This document shows, in pieces, positions 23,641-36,740 of a stretch of 64,000 nt of DNA. A model generated the notes under the pieces. That model saw nothing but the letters and a program-made list of their open reading frames with translations. It was not told the DNA's origin and searched no databases. How positions within the stretch are numbered: the first letter of the stretch is position 1; every line of letters begins with the position of its first letter. The position numbers were made by a program, and so were the translations under genes. Source of the DNA: Stenopsyche tienmushanensis (taxonomy: Eukaryota > Arthropoda > Insecta > Trichoptera > Stenopsychidae); the NCBI GenBank assembly GCA_008973525.1, contig WACJ01000424.1, positions 62,001 through 126,000 on the forward strand, read 5' to 3'.

Positions 23641-23882
23641 ATAAATATTTTCGCTTTACAATTAATCAAACATTTTTTCATGACTAAATATAATCGGGAA
23701 GAGATTTGAAGAAATATAGTTGGAATTAATGAATGGAAATAATATTAAATAATTTAAATTTTTGAGTTGTTGCAAAAAAATTATTTTCATTTGTAATTAA
23801 AGTTAATCACATTTTTCACTCTTCAAACATCCCAATATTGAAATGATACTTGCTATTAACTTGAAACTTACTATCATTTCTG
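23641..23882. other. AT-rich spacer
   Basis: Nothing recognised. Confidence 0.4.
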
Positions 23883-23890
23883 CTTTATAA

Positions 23891-24191
23891 CAGCGATTCT
23901 TAAACAGTGTCCGCGGACATCTGGGGATCCGCGAAGTCATTGCCGGGAGTCCGCAAATATATAAAAAAACATTTATCTATACTTGATAACGATATTTTCG
24001 TGGAATTATTTACAAAAAATATTAAAAGAAGATTTATTTTGACGAGTATTTGATTAAGAAATGTTTGTTTGTATGAAAAATAAAGTCACAAGAGTTGGAA
24101 TGGGGTCCACCAAATTAAAAAAAATTGCTCAACAGGGGGTCCATGAAAGAAATTTTGCTTAAGAGGGGCTACTTGAGTTTAAGAACCGCTG
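23891..24191 (+). mobile_element. hAT MITE, complete, with 8-bp target duplication
   Basis: The ends CAGCGATTCTTAAAC and, reversed, CAGCGGTTCTTAAAC match at 14 of 15 positions. They are flanked by CTTTATAA (23883-23890) and CTCTATAA (24192-24199), an 8-bp duplication with one mismatch, as expected for hAT elements. The 301-bp interior has GTCCGCGGAC near the left end and GGGGTCCA-type words near the right, and no reading frame. It is the full-length relative of the truncated copy at 2268-2470. The transposase source is not in this window. Confidence 0.88.
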
Positions 24192-24199
24192 CTCTATAA

Positions 24200-25369
24200 C
24201 ATTAAAAAAAGTTGATTAATTATTAAATTGAATTATAGAAAACAAAGTAAAATACACTTTTGTTTAAAGAATGGATATTTTTATTGTAACACTCGTATAT
24301 TTTTTTGTTTGTTGTAAAAGTAACTTTTTCTTTGTTAAATAGACAAATGGAAAACAATATATATGTACTAGTTAATAACGTAATGTTAGAAAAACACACA
24401 TACAGAAATGCTATTATAAAGATTGTATTTTAAAATGGAGATTATTTGTCGTATAGTGTTAACATCTTTATGAGTAGAACTTTTTTTGCTCATTATACAG
24501 TTAGTTCTCATTGTGCTAGAATATAAATGTATGCTAAGACGTTCGAAATTTTCATAGAATATTTCCCCAAGTGGATTTTATGAGGTATTTGCCTTTTTTT
24601 CTTCCTGCTGGACGATTCGCATTCATTTATTTCTTGATATTGATTTTAAATTTTTAGATGTATGAAGAAAGCTTGCTTCCTTATTTTGAAGTTACTTTTC
24701 AAAGATGCTAGTTTATCAAAGCAATTTTATGACCCATCAGGTTATTAATTTATTAGCTATGTTTTTTGGGTATTTTAATACAATTTTTAAAGTGCAAGTA
24801 ATGTCATTACGTAATGGTGTTAATATTTTTGCTCTAGAACTAAAAAATCCGGATAAATATTGATCAATTAGTCAAAAATATATACATATATTTTAATTTT
24901 CCGAATTAGTTGATAAGGTGAATTTTTTTCTACAGATTCAATTTGAACCCAAATATTCATAACAAGAGTTCAGAAACTTGAACTTGTTTGTTGAATATTT
25001 GTAAAGCGATAATCATATTAAAATAATTTCAATAGATGTTTGATTTTTAAATATTAAAAAAAAATATTCCTACATAAAATATGTATTTTCAACTGAAATA
25101 TTTCGGTCAGAATTTAAATGTAATATTAAAAAATAAAAATTCGTTAATAATTGTGTTTTAAAATTAATTTAAACGCAAATGCGAATGCGTCAATTTTTTT
25201 GAAAGGAGTTGCAGGGTTATATTCAATGAATAAAATAAATATTCATATCATGCGGTTAACGAATATAAATTCTTGCATCTCTTTTCTTCTCATTGTATTA
25301 CGCATTCTTTGATGCATCTGTCTCTCTTGCTCTTTTTATTGTGCTTCACACTTAATCATAGTATAATTG
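24200..25369. other. AT-rich intergenic
   Basis: A patch at 24885-24960 (TTTTCCGAATTAGTTGATAA ... CAGATTCAATTTGAAC) resembles 53303-53360 (TTTTCCAAATTTTTTGGTGA ... CAGTCTAAATTTGAAC), so an additional unnamed repeat may be present. Otherwise nothing recognised. Confidence 0.3.
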
Positions 25370-25960
25370 TTAAAGAGCCCCTATTGGTCAGTTCAAATAG
25401 CTCATTACGTGCTTTGTGGCGGCCAATCAACACCTCATGATTGATGCTCTAATTAAACAGGCCGTTTCGGAAACTAAAATGGCCGCCGCGGCGTACTTTT
25501 ATTTTTTTAATTCGGTCTAAATATAGGAGATATTTAGCATGAGCTTGTAAATTGCGTCCGAATCTATGCGGACGGCGATTTGTTTCGGATTCAATTCGGC
25601 AGCGGAAATACTCGAGTTTTAGATAAAATGCAAATATATTTATGACCGGCCATTATTGGCAAACACCGACCAACACGTGGACCCCAACCTACTGATAAAC
25701 CCGTTCCTGTAAAAATTGAAATGTGAATATATATCCTTTTAATTTCTCCCCCTAATCCGACATTTTGAAAATCGCGCTCGAATATGTAAATTTCACAAAA
25801 TTATGTTTCGAAATTGTAAGGCGATCGTTGAGCGGATAATTGATTAGCGCAAATTTAGTATGACATCACGTATTTAGATACGACGATGGCTTCGACATTA
25901 AAACCGGTAGTGTTAACATAATTAATTACATATAAATCGATATGAAGATCTCGCTTATGA
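25370..25960. promoter_or_regulatory. GC-raised non-coding island
   Basis: Includes AAAATGGCCGCCGCGGCGTA next to TACTTTTATTTTTTTAATTC and, further on, AATTGATTAGCGCAAATTTAG. No repeats and no reading frame. Confidence 0.25.
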
Positions 25961-26999
25961 GCAAAAAATTGTCTCGTTCTCTATATATTCACATATGAAA
26001 GGATTAACATCTAAAACCTTTATTTATGATCTGGCGTAGCGTTTCTCAACATGTTTTTTTATTCAGCTGCATAACCCCTTGGATGCTAAGCAACGATATA
26101 TCGTCGATTGTGAAACCAACGAGGACTGCAAAAACGATTGCATAAAATGCTCGAAAAACAATAGTTTCTGTGCGACGGGGTATCAGTGTTTAACCTTTTA
26201 GTGCATCTTGCTCACACATTAGCACAATCAAATAAAACACAGGATGGATAGGAAACAAATTTCCGTTTATCAAAAAGCACCATAGTAGTCAAATTATTAA
26301 AGAAAATTGGTAAAGCAAAAAATCATACATATTTACATTAAGTCTTAGCCTGAGATGGAATGTGGATAGTTTATGGCAATATAAAATATAAAAAAATGTT
26401 GTTTTTCATCAAATGAAACGTCAATTTTAATACTAAAGTTAGGATTAACGCTTGGAAAGGTCTTTCTTTGGATCTAGCGTCATTTTTACACTATAATTCA
26501 CTTTGGTTTATTTAAATAAGTTGAATTGATTTTTGAGAAGATTTATCATCATCAATTTATCAGATCAAAATAAGAGATGATAGAAAACCATGTTTGATCA
26601 ACCGGAATGGAGTGATTCTTAATTGATTTCTCGTACGCTTACCAATTACTTCATGAAAAAATGTATGCTAATTTATTGTTTGCGATTTATTATATTTTAA
26701 ATTAAATATCTAGATGATTTGAAGGAAGTTTTGAGATTCACTTATCGCAAAGATCGGATAGAGTAACAAATTAACGGATATTTTTGCATATGAAAGGAAG
26801 GCTGTATCATCAGAGCATCCGGTACATTTCTCATAGCAGCGTGACCTGGTCAGCAACCAGCCGAAGTATCAAATAACACTTGGGTATTCAACAATACCAT
26901 AAAACAAGCAAACAATAACCATTCACACTCTGATGTATATATTCTATTCCTTTCTGAGCATTACCAGTAGTTAATGGCACAGCATTCCATTTGGATGAA
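25961..26999. other. AT-rich intergenic, nothing recognised
   Basis: No repeat partner and no protein-like frame. 26040-26230 is a little less AT-rich. Confidence 0.4.
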
Positions 27000-27790
27000 A
27001 GAAAACACTCGAATGCTTAGCATATTCTTTCAGAAGACTGGAATCCTGACGTGATGCTCTTTTACGACTGCCATTAAATGTCGGGAAAAAACGCCCAATA
27101 ATAATTGATAATCGATCGAATTGAAATTGAGGATCACCGTGATGGATCTTAACAATAAATGCTCAAATGTTCACGGTTCAACTTCGACCAAATATATGAC
27201 GGTTAATAAAAGTTTGATTCATCCTACACTGAAATTGTTCAGGCACAACTTTCAAAATACAAAATGCGCTCTTCTATTGCACAATAATCGCGTTATAAAA
27301 ATATTACAAGTCATATTTTAAAGCATTTACGGCGTTGAACTACTTTTAAACGGACAAGCAACACTAAAAATTATAATAAATTAACGGGCGTATAACAGGC
27401 GCGATTTATACAACCATTATAAATAATAACGATAATAGTAAATAATGTGGACGACAAGTGCGATAAATCTTCGTGTGGGAGCTCTGCGACGATGGCATTT
27501 CGTTTCTTTTTCTGAGAACCATGGCCGATTCGATGATTATTATGAATAAATACGTTTCTCATCGGCTAGATACACTTTATTGTTTTATTAATAACCATAC
27601 GTGTCCGTGGATTTAGTGGCAGGAAATACCAGGTTCGATGCGACCCACGCCGCTCAGCGGGCTCACTTTTTGGGGGGGCGCATTGATTGTGTACGATCGA
27701 CTAATAATCCTCAATTAACATTAAAAACTGATTTGATATCTGTATTAGCAGTCATAGGCCTGAATTTTATGACTGAGATTTCTATTCAAT
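27000..27790. promoter_or_regulatory. Weak GC-raised island
   Basis: Contains ATGCGACCCACGCCGCTCAG and TTTTTGGGGGGGCGCATTG near 27640-27690, and AATAATTGATAATCGATCG near 27100. Three short frames (63-66 codons) have no recognisable product. Confidence 0.2.
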
Positions 27791-28043
27791 GAAATATTTG
27801 CTTAAAAGGGACGGCAAATGCATATAAATGAGATGTTAATGCTAATTGATAGATTTGAACTCATAACTTATCGATCTTTTATTTGTACAATATGTATAAG
27901 TTGAGATTTGCAAACAAAAATGCTAATATTATTACTGAAATCTAATAAACATTTCTATTTAATCAACCAATATATTGTAGAATAATTTCACGTTAAGCTA
28001 GCAAATCATATGATTCAGTTATATGAAACGAAGCTAATTATAT

Positions 28044-29272
28044 AAGGGGGGCAATCCTTTTACAGTGTTAAAAAAAACGATTTTTTTTACATATTTCGAA
28101 AGGATAATATATTGAGAGTATTCTGGAAAGAAGAAAAATCGAATGACCGTAAATTCGGCGTTCAAAAATTTTCATGACCATTCTAGAATTAAATCTTTAT
28201 AATGACTATTTGATTGTTTAAAATGACAGTATATCGGCTACGTAGAAAATTGTATAGGCACCAGACTCCGAAAGGAAAAGGCAAGTTAACAGATAAAATT
28301 GTGAAAAAACTCAATAATATATAGTTTAAGTAATCATAGACACATAAGTAGTGTTGAAAATATGAAAAAAAAAATATGGCTGTTTATGTTCATATTTGTT
28401 CAACTAAAATAACTAAAAGCCGACATCTGCTGCAAGTGGTAGCTATAGTTTTAAAAAAAATCAAAACTTAAAACCCAAATTCCTAATGAAAGTTTTAACG
28501 TGACGGTTTGGCGCTAAGCTCCAAAGGACCTGAATTCTGATCTAAAAATCATTTAAATCTCAGTCAATATTGCTACTGGGACATTTAATGAAAGTTACAG
28601 CTCCATGATAAATGCTTTGGATATAGTTGTTAGCACTTATTGCAAAGTCTTTGCCAAAAACATCGATAAGGCGCGGGTAGTGAGGTAGAACCGAAAATAA
28701 TATTTCTAAGACAAAAACTGCTCGCACAGCCCCAAAACAGCAGTTACTCGAAGATTAACAGATTTTTAAGGAAGTTGAAGATCTATTATATGCGTTTGGA
28801 ATCACTGATTGATTGATAAGACACTAAAATTGATAGTTTTATTGTATTGAAACTTTAAACGAGATTATCTCGAAACTGCATTTTCAAAAATGTCTTCAAT
28901 TATAGCTTAAAATGTTGTTGATCGATCTGGCTAAAATTTTCTCATTGAAATACTATTTATTCAACATACCTAAAGTTTTAAAGTTTTCACATAAATAAAT
29001 TATTTTTTTGGGTAAAAATTGCCAAGAAAATGTTTAAAAATATGAAAATTTAACTAAAAAGCCTATTAAATTTTATAATTTTGAATTTTTTTTAAAGGTA
29101 TGTTGATTGCCTGACACATATTAAAAATCAAAAAATATTTTTATTTTTGATTTCAGTTCAACAGGAAACAGGAAATTTTAAAATTATACGATTATTTCAT
29201 CATCTTTAAAAAAAATCATGAAAAACGACTCATTTTCGGCCGTCTAAAGGGATTGCCCCCCTTAAATATTTT
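28044..29272 (+). pseudogene. Kolobok/MULE-like transposon relic, copy B, with both ends
   Basis: The ends are inverted: ATAAGGGGGGCAATCCTTTT at the left and, reversed, TTAAGGGGGGCAATCCCTTTA at the right, next to TTAA (or one-base variants of it), the target expected of Kolobok-type elements. On the plus strand, 28560-28690 keeps an uninterrupted piece reading ISVNIATGTFNESYSSMINA, then LDIVVSTYCKVFAKNIDKAR, then a stop. This is the part of the transposase that is missing from copies A and C. Further on, EVEDLLYAFGITD (about 28770-28810) matches GLLFGAGITD at the C-terminal tail of copy A. At about 1.23 kb it is internally reduced and dead. The AT-rich 3' part matches copy A around the last coding piece. 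Confidence 0.7.
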
Positions 29273-30679
29273 ATAATAAACCTTTTAATTTTATATTTTA
29301 TGTGTTTATTTGGAACAGAAAATATGAAATTTTAATGAAAAATCATTGAATACATCACCTATGATTTATTAACAGTTATTAGATTTAATCACTTAAGAAA
29401 GTATTACAACTTTATCAAATGATCTTCAAATGGTGTCCATTTTATATTAGTGATATTTTAGTATACAAGTTTATAAAAAAATCTTATAAGTTATCTACAA
29501 GTTTGATCAAATATAACTGACTGGTTTTTGGAAGAAATTGAGCAATCATGCTGATGAAAAAGGAATTATGCAAAAATATAAAATTTCCATGAAAACTATT
29601 CTTAGTTTTATATTTTACTATTGAGCATCAATGATTGAAACGTCTTCCTTTGAAACCTAAAGAACCTCTTACATATCCTTTGTCATTTTGAATACATATT
29701 TTGTTTATCGTTAAAGGCTGACAACCATTATCATTTTGTTTATCGTTTATTTTTTAAAATTAAAGATTGTTTTAAAATATTGATGCAAATGTATGTATTA
29801 GTACTTTTATAAGTAGACCCCTTGTATGAGAAGACGCCTTGTAGACATCATCAAAAGAGCCTCCACAATTGCTTTATTATGAGAGACCATCAAAAAGAAA
29901 ATATGAAGAAAGCTTTAAAAATGCATGCATAAAAGTGTACATGTCTGCCAAAGCTCAGGCTGGCATTTATTATTCATGAATATGACAACTAAACTTTCCA
30001 CTATACAATCCAAAAGCAGCTCATTTAGATTATTTTTCATTTTTGATTTAAATAAAAATTTTAGGCTGCATTTTTTAAAAATAATGAAATTAAGAAAGCA
30101 TTTACGCTTTGGTTTGGCGATTAATTCAATAAAAATACAATGGTTTATAGGGGGATTATATTGAAATATTGATTATTCATAGATGATTAATAAAAAACAG
30201 CTAATAAAACTTGGTAATAACTATATTAGGCTATTTAAATGTTGTTTGATCTCAGTATATGTTTATGTACATAACATCATCTGAATGAATTGAGCCATTG
30301 TTTTAAGTCCCACCGAAGCAGAATTTGTAAAAATAAAAATAAATCATACTCAAATTTTATTAAGAAATTATTTCTGCATATAAAAAGACTATATTTTTGC
30401 ATACAACAAAAGCAAATCAAAGTTATGCTTTCAGATTTGCATTCAAAATTAGAAATTATAAAAAATATAGTGCAGTAAATCTTAACACGATGACCTTTGA
30501 TTTCACGAAATTTATATGCAGAAAATGATTTTTATTATGTGTTATATATTATTATTATATGTTGCTCTGATTTACATAGTCAATAAGAGCTATGGGGAAA
30601 ACACGAAAAAATACACATAGCTTCGGACGTTCATAAGGTCATCAAAAAATAAATTATTTCAATGATCTATTGGATATTT
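29273..30679. other. AT-rich intergenic, nothing recognised
   Basis: A 79-codon frame at 29925-30164 and a 62-codon frame at 30290-30478 are rich in Lys, Phe and Ile, as expected for chance frames in AT-rich DNA. Confidence 0.35.
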
Positions 30680-31480
30680 TAAAGTCGAAATTTATCGCAG
30701 TATTAAAATGATCGATGAGCTTTAAATTGATTTGCGACGAACGCAAAAAAGGGGTTGATTAACGAAAAATACACAAATACACACGTTGATTTAGTGAGGT
30801 CTTCGAGGTAATTTGTTTCGGGTCGATATTTGGACACAGGCTTAGATGGTCAGGCATGTATCTCAATGAGCACAAAAGAGACGTATCTGTAAATTGGTAG
30901 CAGGAAATAGCTCGTATCAGTTAGGACGAGTAAATAACGTGTTTCGCCCACGCGCCACCAAATGGCCTTATCACCGTCCCGCTTCCAAAAAAAGAAGTAA
31001 AACGAATCGGTCGGAGGTAGGGAAGGTGTACATTGTCAGCCGAATTCAAATAAATTTCAATAAGTCGCCATTGTGATTGTTATTGGGCTGGAAAACACAT
31101 AAGCCGTGTAATTTTACGAGCTGGGTCCCAGCCCGGCGTGTGGTGATAATCATTATTGCCCGGCTGGGATTTATTATTGATGTGCTGGGCAGGTGTGTGG
31201 GAGGTGGGCGCATTCTTTATTAAATTACCCGGGCGACTCCCGGCGATCCGCCACTGGCATATCTGCACGCGGAATGACGTTAAATTGCGACAAAGATATG
31301 CAGCGCGCTTTTTTACATTTTGATTTGATGGGTACAGGCGATTTGGAGGCTTTGGATGTGCCGGATGGTTTCCCGGGGTGCCATCAGCCAGAGGTGGCCA
31401 AACCGGAAGTTATGTTTCCCTTCGGATGTTGAGAGCATTTTGATTGAAGAAGTCTTCTGGAGCCTTCAATTTGATTAAAC
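30680..31480. promoter_or_regulatory. GC-raised non-coding island with TCCCAGCC stem
   Basis: TCCCAGCC near 31126 pairs with GGCTGGGA near 31161 over an AT-rich spacer that contains GATAATCATTATTG. GCTGGG occurs repeatedly between 31086 and 31190. Overlapping 60-79-codon frames on both strands have no recognisable domain. Confidence 0.28.
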
Positions 31481-33639
31481 GCTGCTTGTCAAGCATCCGC
31501 CGTATTTTGTGAATGAATGACCATGAATGAAACTAGTTCCAGATTACATGTGGAGAAAAAATGATTGTGGAACATCAATCAGGTAATAATTATCCATGGA
31601 CAGGGAACTAATACGCTTTTTTGTTGGCGCAATGTACACAACTTAAACATACCATGTATCTCATATATTTTTTTTTAATTATAGCATTCATTACAATAAT
31701 AAAATCCAACTGTGTCTAAACTTGTGTCTCCCTGTTTAAGTTTCCGTGAGAACGCATATGTTCGCTTCCACAAAACATTAACACAGATTTGTGTTATAAA
31801 ATAAATATATTCTGGATATATAAAATACTTATCTTTAGTTCAAATATATTTAAGAGTAATATTGTTTATCAAAATTGAGTATAAACCTTAAAAATGGTCA
31901 ACTTTAATGAATAGTCTTTACTTCATTTAATATATATATTCAGATCTTTTATAAGAAGACAAATTGAGTATAATCGAAATTCATATGCAACTGATTTTAT
32001 CAGTTATTTGAGTTTATTGTGGATATCTTAAGTGATAAAATTCACCAATAGCAGATATAATATCTCTATTAATAATTAAGACAATATTACAATAGTTCAA
32101 TATTTTGATACATAATTCATACAAAACTAGCATTTAAAATACACTTCTTAAGCTTTTTTTGCTTAAAGATGTTTAGATATTAAATTATTAAGTATGGGCT
32201 TATTGGAAAAATTCCAGGACTTTTATTTTAAAGGATTGGATACAATTCTATATTCTGGAAAAAAGTATTTATAGTCTCGATCCAAGTATACCTGCTTATT
32301 TTCTCTATAAGAAGTAAATATTGAGATGATTAATAAAGTCAAGCTGAGAATCATAGATCTTCTTTATGATTAAGTTGTGTATCTAAATCCCATTAAAATT
32401 ATTTTATCCTAACTTAACCATATGTGAAAAACAATGAAAAATGATCACATGGAATTTTGGAACATGGATTTATCGCACAGACGGAGATGATATTATAATA
32501 GCATAAAAATGTGAAATATTTATGTTACTTAATTAAGAAATTCAGTCTTTTTTATAGTTGTTTGTATTATACAAAAAGCATCTTTACTTTCATTAGCTCT
32601 TTGAGTAGTAAGCTAATTTTAAATTATCATAAACTTATATGCTATATTTGTATGTCCGCCATTTATCGTCCGTACAAATCCACTTATCTGACAGGACTGT
32701 CGCAGCGTGTATGAAGCTTGTACATAAATAAATACTGTCGATAGCACGTAATATTTAGTAACATAAACTATACACTTGAAATCAATTCATTATATCATTC
32801 ACATATCATTATTGGTCGATAAATTAGGATTAACAATTACAATCTGTCAAACGCCAATTTGGTCAACAGCCTTCTCTCCCTAGATATTTTTAGAAGACAA
32901 AATAATTGAATATTGTAAAAGATCGTACAAACATCCCTATCTAAACATGAGAGTATAAAAAATGATCATCTGATTTAATCGTTTTAGTGCAAAACAGCGT
33001 TATATCTTTGTGAGAAATTTTGGTCAAAAGTGCATTATGATGATATATTGACGTTAATCTACATTTAGCCTATTTAATTTGACCCATTTTGCATATATTT
33101 TATTTTGAGTTGATTATTCCTGTTATCTACTACCACATTTGCTTGTTACGGATTGCTATTTTTTACATTGTATTTATAGTAAGAGTTTACAAAATGTTGT
33201 ATAGCTTTCAAACGATTAATATCTAAGTTAAATATATCTATTCAAATTCTACATTGAATTAAGAGGAACAACATCGGAAAAGTCAAAATAAAACCATTAT
33301 TTTTGACTTCTAGTGTTAATGCAGATTTCTTAAACATAGTACTTTTTGTTGATATATATTTTTTTATTTAATATGGCGTAATCTGCTTATAAATTTCTAA
33401 ATAAATAATATAATTTAAAGCATTCTAATTTATATTTTTAAACTCATTGTTATAGAATTATAATAGAAAAATAACTATACACCTCCCCTGATCACAGTAA
33501 TTGATATTAGTATCACAATATATAAATTTTCGATGTATCAAAAAAATATTTTGGCGGATATGTACATTGAAAATAAATAATTTATCATACAGAGTACGCT
33601 TGCTTTATAAAACAAACAGTGGTTTTTTGTTCGCGTCAA
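31481..33639. other. AT-rich intergenic holding repeat R2
   Basis: Besides the repeat listed at 32210-32430 nothing is recognisable. 32640-32720 is marginally less AT-rich. Confidence 0.35.
32210..32430 (-). repeat. Interspersed repeat R, copy R2
   Basis: Read on the minus strand the order is CACATATGGTTAAGTTAGGA, TAAAATAATTTTAATGGGA, GACTTTATTAATCATCTC, AATATTTACTTCTTATAG and ACTTGGATCGAGACTATAAA. This spans the left, middle and right blocks of the family and is one of its most complete copies. Confidence 0.6.
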
Positions 33640-34980
33640 AGCATTAATAACGTCCACGATGGTACAGTGGCAGAGCCATCGTCTTAAAATTCAGGAGGGC
33701 CATTCAGGTTTTGTCTGCAGCAGGTCTGGCAGCAATATTTACGACCTTCCCAACACCTTCAGAGGTGTCCCAATGGACGTACATGAACATACGACTTGTC
33801 GCCTTATACGACTGGGCTTTTCGAGCCGATACAATTTACTGCACACCTTCGGATCTAAGACTACTAGCTTCCATTCATAAAAACAACTTCGAACTCAGCT
33901 CGAGTCTTTGACTCATCTTTTACATTTTTTTCCAAATGCCCGAGGATGCTGTCACGGCTGTCCTTTTTTTAAACGTTGGCAACTCTTAATCGCATAAATT
34001 CACCGTGCAAATATGAAGTCGTCATTTCTGGACGTTATTACCGACTGCCCTGCACCAATCGGGCGCAGCGCATTTGGGTATATTTGTGGATCATATTTTT
34101 GGACATCAATGAATGCTTGAAAGCAAACCATCATCCGAACCCATCCTCCATTTAAGTGAGTGAGGAACCCATTACGTGGGCGACACAGTGAGCTGGCAAC
34201 ATCGAACGAAAGCCTAAACGCAGTCCGCTTTATCAAAGGAAGCTGTATTACAGACGCGGGGGTGTTTATTTGTTGACCGATCATATTTCAATAATTTTAT
34301 GGCGTCCTTAATGGGTAGGTCACTTGCTGTGAACGCAGGACGTATTATGGGAGGGCAAAAAAATCAAATGACGTCCTCAATGAAATGATACGACCTCACG
34401 TCCATAAGCTTGAGAGTTCCAGTTTAGATTTACTGCACACCGCTTGATTTATGACTGAATACAATTTTCCGGCATCAATCCAAAGATCAGCCAAAAATGA
34501 TTGTGTCAAATATATGGCCATCTATCTTAAAACATGCTTTGCTTTTCATTGATGAAATTCCACTGAAATGATATCATCAATGCAAAAATTCGTCTAAAAA
34601 TATCCGCAAAAGTGCCGGGATGTCTATTGTGTCGGCTGTACCCGTACAACAGTGTCTGCAGTGAGATGCTGTAAATCGTGTTAAACCAGGTACTTTGTGC
34701 GAAATAAAAATTGTCCCTGGGCATATCCTCTTAATCGTGGTCCAAGGTAATCGGTAAATTTGCCTACCACAGACTGGTGAGGTGACCTGAGCGATTTATT
34801 ATTCCGACCTACCCAGGGGATGGTCTGTTTCCAAAACGTTTAGCAACATGCTTAGTCGAACCCGGACCAGCTTGAAAAGTGGCTATGCCCTACTTGTAAT
34901 TCGTTAACAACTACCCCTGGATGAAGGAGGTAAATTTGTTAGATTTAAATCCAAAAAGTTTCATGGGACATTATGAGGGG
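33640..34980. promoter_or_regulatory. Long GC-raised non-coding island
   Basis: Two overlapping plus-strand frames (33659-33880 and 33711-33911) and a 94-codon minus-strand frame (34000-34284) occur. None has a recognisable domain, and frames on both strands over similar composition argue for chance. The sequence at 33660 (TGGTACAGTGGCAGAGCC) loosely resembles a tRNA A box, but no B box follows. No repeat partner seen. Confidence 0.22.
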
Positions 34981-35193
34981 ATTGCGGGCGAAAATATAAA
35001 GTATTTTCCATCAAAGCATATCACGATAGTGTACATTATTCTTGAATAAATCAATGTAATACATAATCAAAAAGCTTATGAATTTTATTAAAAAAATTAC
35101 AGAAAATACTTTCATGTATAAAACATGATATAAGATCAACAAAATCATTTGTATCTATATTGTTGATTTCAATTAAAAAGATTGTTTATATCC

Positions 35194-35380
35194 AGGAAAT
35201 CAGGGTAAATCTGGATCAAGATGATTGATGGGAAATGCATATATGTACTTAAACCTTTCTTTGTGCGGTAGATATGTTCTGCGGAAAATCGCACAAAAAA
35301 AGCTATGCCTTACATAGAAAAGGTGAAGATGCGTTCCATGGATTTTAAAAACTGCATAGCTTTAAAACAGCCATATATTT
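35194..35380 (+). repeat. Interspersed repeat R, right part (R8)
   Basis: AAATCAGGGTAAATCTGGAT matches the right block of copies R1 and R4. It continues into TGTACTTAAACCTTTCTTTG, ATATGTTCTGCGGAAAATCG, CACAAAAAAAGCTATG and GAAGATGCGTTCCATGG, which align with the reverse of 60022-60160. This copy ties the two blocks together, so the family is longer than any single other copy shows. Confidence 0.65.
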
Positions 35381-35560
35381 TTGCAGGAGTTCGTATTCGA
35401 AGATTGAAAATTGCTGGTCTTTACAGAGGATTTACCCGTGGAAGTAAGAAGGCTTATGGAATTTCGTAATTCTGGAGATGAGCAAAGATTGCTTTATTGG
35501 TGTAACATAATCTCTCGCTACTGCTCATCGATAAAAATGATGATAAAGTCGTAAAATAGA
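35381..35560. other. Short spacer
   Basis: Nothing recognised. Confidence 0.3.
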
Positions 35561-36740
35561 ATAGGAAGCCGTAATCGTAAAAGACGTTAGCGTTGTCAGT
35601 CATCATCCTAACTTATTCGCGGGACATTAAAATGCAAATATGCACGTGTTAAGCGCGTGTTGAGCCCGGTACAGTGTGTTCATAATGTGTCCACTGAAAG
35701 ATGTTTGTTTGACTAATGCACATAAATAATGTCTTAAACGGCTCGGTTTTCGGTTGCGGTTGGTAAGCCTGTTTTATAGAGCTGCCCCAAGAATTTGTTG
35801 ATATTAACACCGGGGCTTCGTCGAAATAATGTTGTGGAATCGTTTTGTCCACTTGTTAAAATATATAAATGAATATAAAAATGGGCCCTGTCCCGCCTCA
35901 GGTAGTAAAACGGGCGACTAATTTATTGCGGCCATAAACTCGAATATTATATTTTTTCTCTTTTAGGAATTTCATTCATAAAACTGTTGTTGATTTCTTG
36001 TCATATAGTAAGCGCTTCACTAGGACGGCCCGTTCATGGATCTCAGGTCATAAGCCAACAGGTGTGTCTGCATTGCGTCGATGCTGGATGGATCTTCTGT
36101 TGTTGATTTGATGCTGCTTAAAATGTCTGTGGAAGTACATTGCAATGTCATCCTTTTCCTAAGATGAAGTATCTTGAGGCAACAAAATTCAATCAGATTT
36201 TTTTATCAGTCGACATGGCCAAAAGCGTCATGCAAGGTGACTTTCTGGACAAATTCGGGCAGAATAAAAAATCACCATTAAATTGCACACAATAAGTATA
36301 GACCTTCTATTTTAGGAGTCATACGAAGGTCTTCCAGTCACCAAATGATAATGATTATAGATTTTGACCGATCCCGCTGGGCGAGATAGAGCCTTCGGCG
36401 CTCTAATCAATTGAGCAATAATAGCGATTATTTAGCTGTTGTGGCGATCATTTTCATTATACAAACATGCGTAACAAATCTATGATTGTTTTTATCGACG
36501 ATAAATTACTTCTTGGCGTTCCTCGGCAACGTTTACAACCCGAAAATGACTGATGCATTAATTTGTTATAAATGCAAATAAACAGCGCAGAGAGCAAACA
36601 ATATTTAGTAGGCTTAAACCTGTTGGCATCCGGACAACGTCGTAGGGGGTTTCCCAACAGGTATCGCTGCTATTATGTAAAAAATGTGACGAAATAAATT
36701 TCTGTGACAAGTGTAAAAAGACACTGGACTTTATGTAATT
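35561..36740. promoter_or_regulatory. Moderately GC-raised non-coding island
   Basis: Contains AAGCGCGTGTTGAGCCCGG, CCCGCTGGGCGAGATAGAGCC and GGCGCTCTAATCAATTGAGC. Minus-strand frames of 60-67 codons at 35649-35852, 36457-36657 and 36558-36746 have no recognisable product. Confidence 0.22.

Noticed and set aside
33659..33911. Overlapping 66- and 73-codon frames with a TGGTACAGTGG A-box-like start.
   Set aside because: No protein motif, two frames equally open, and no B box or foldable tRNA.
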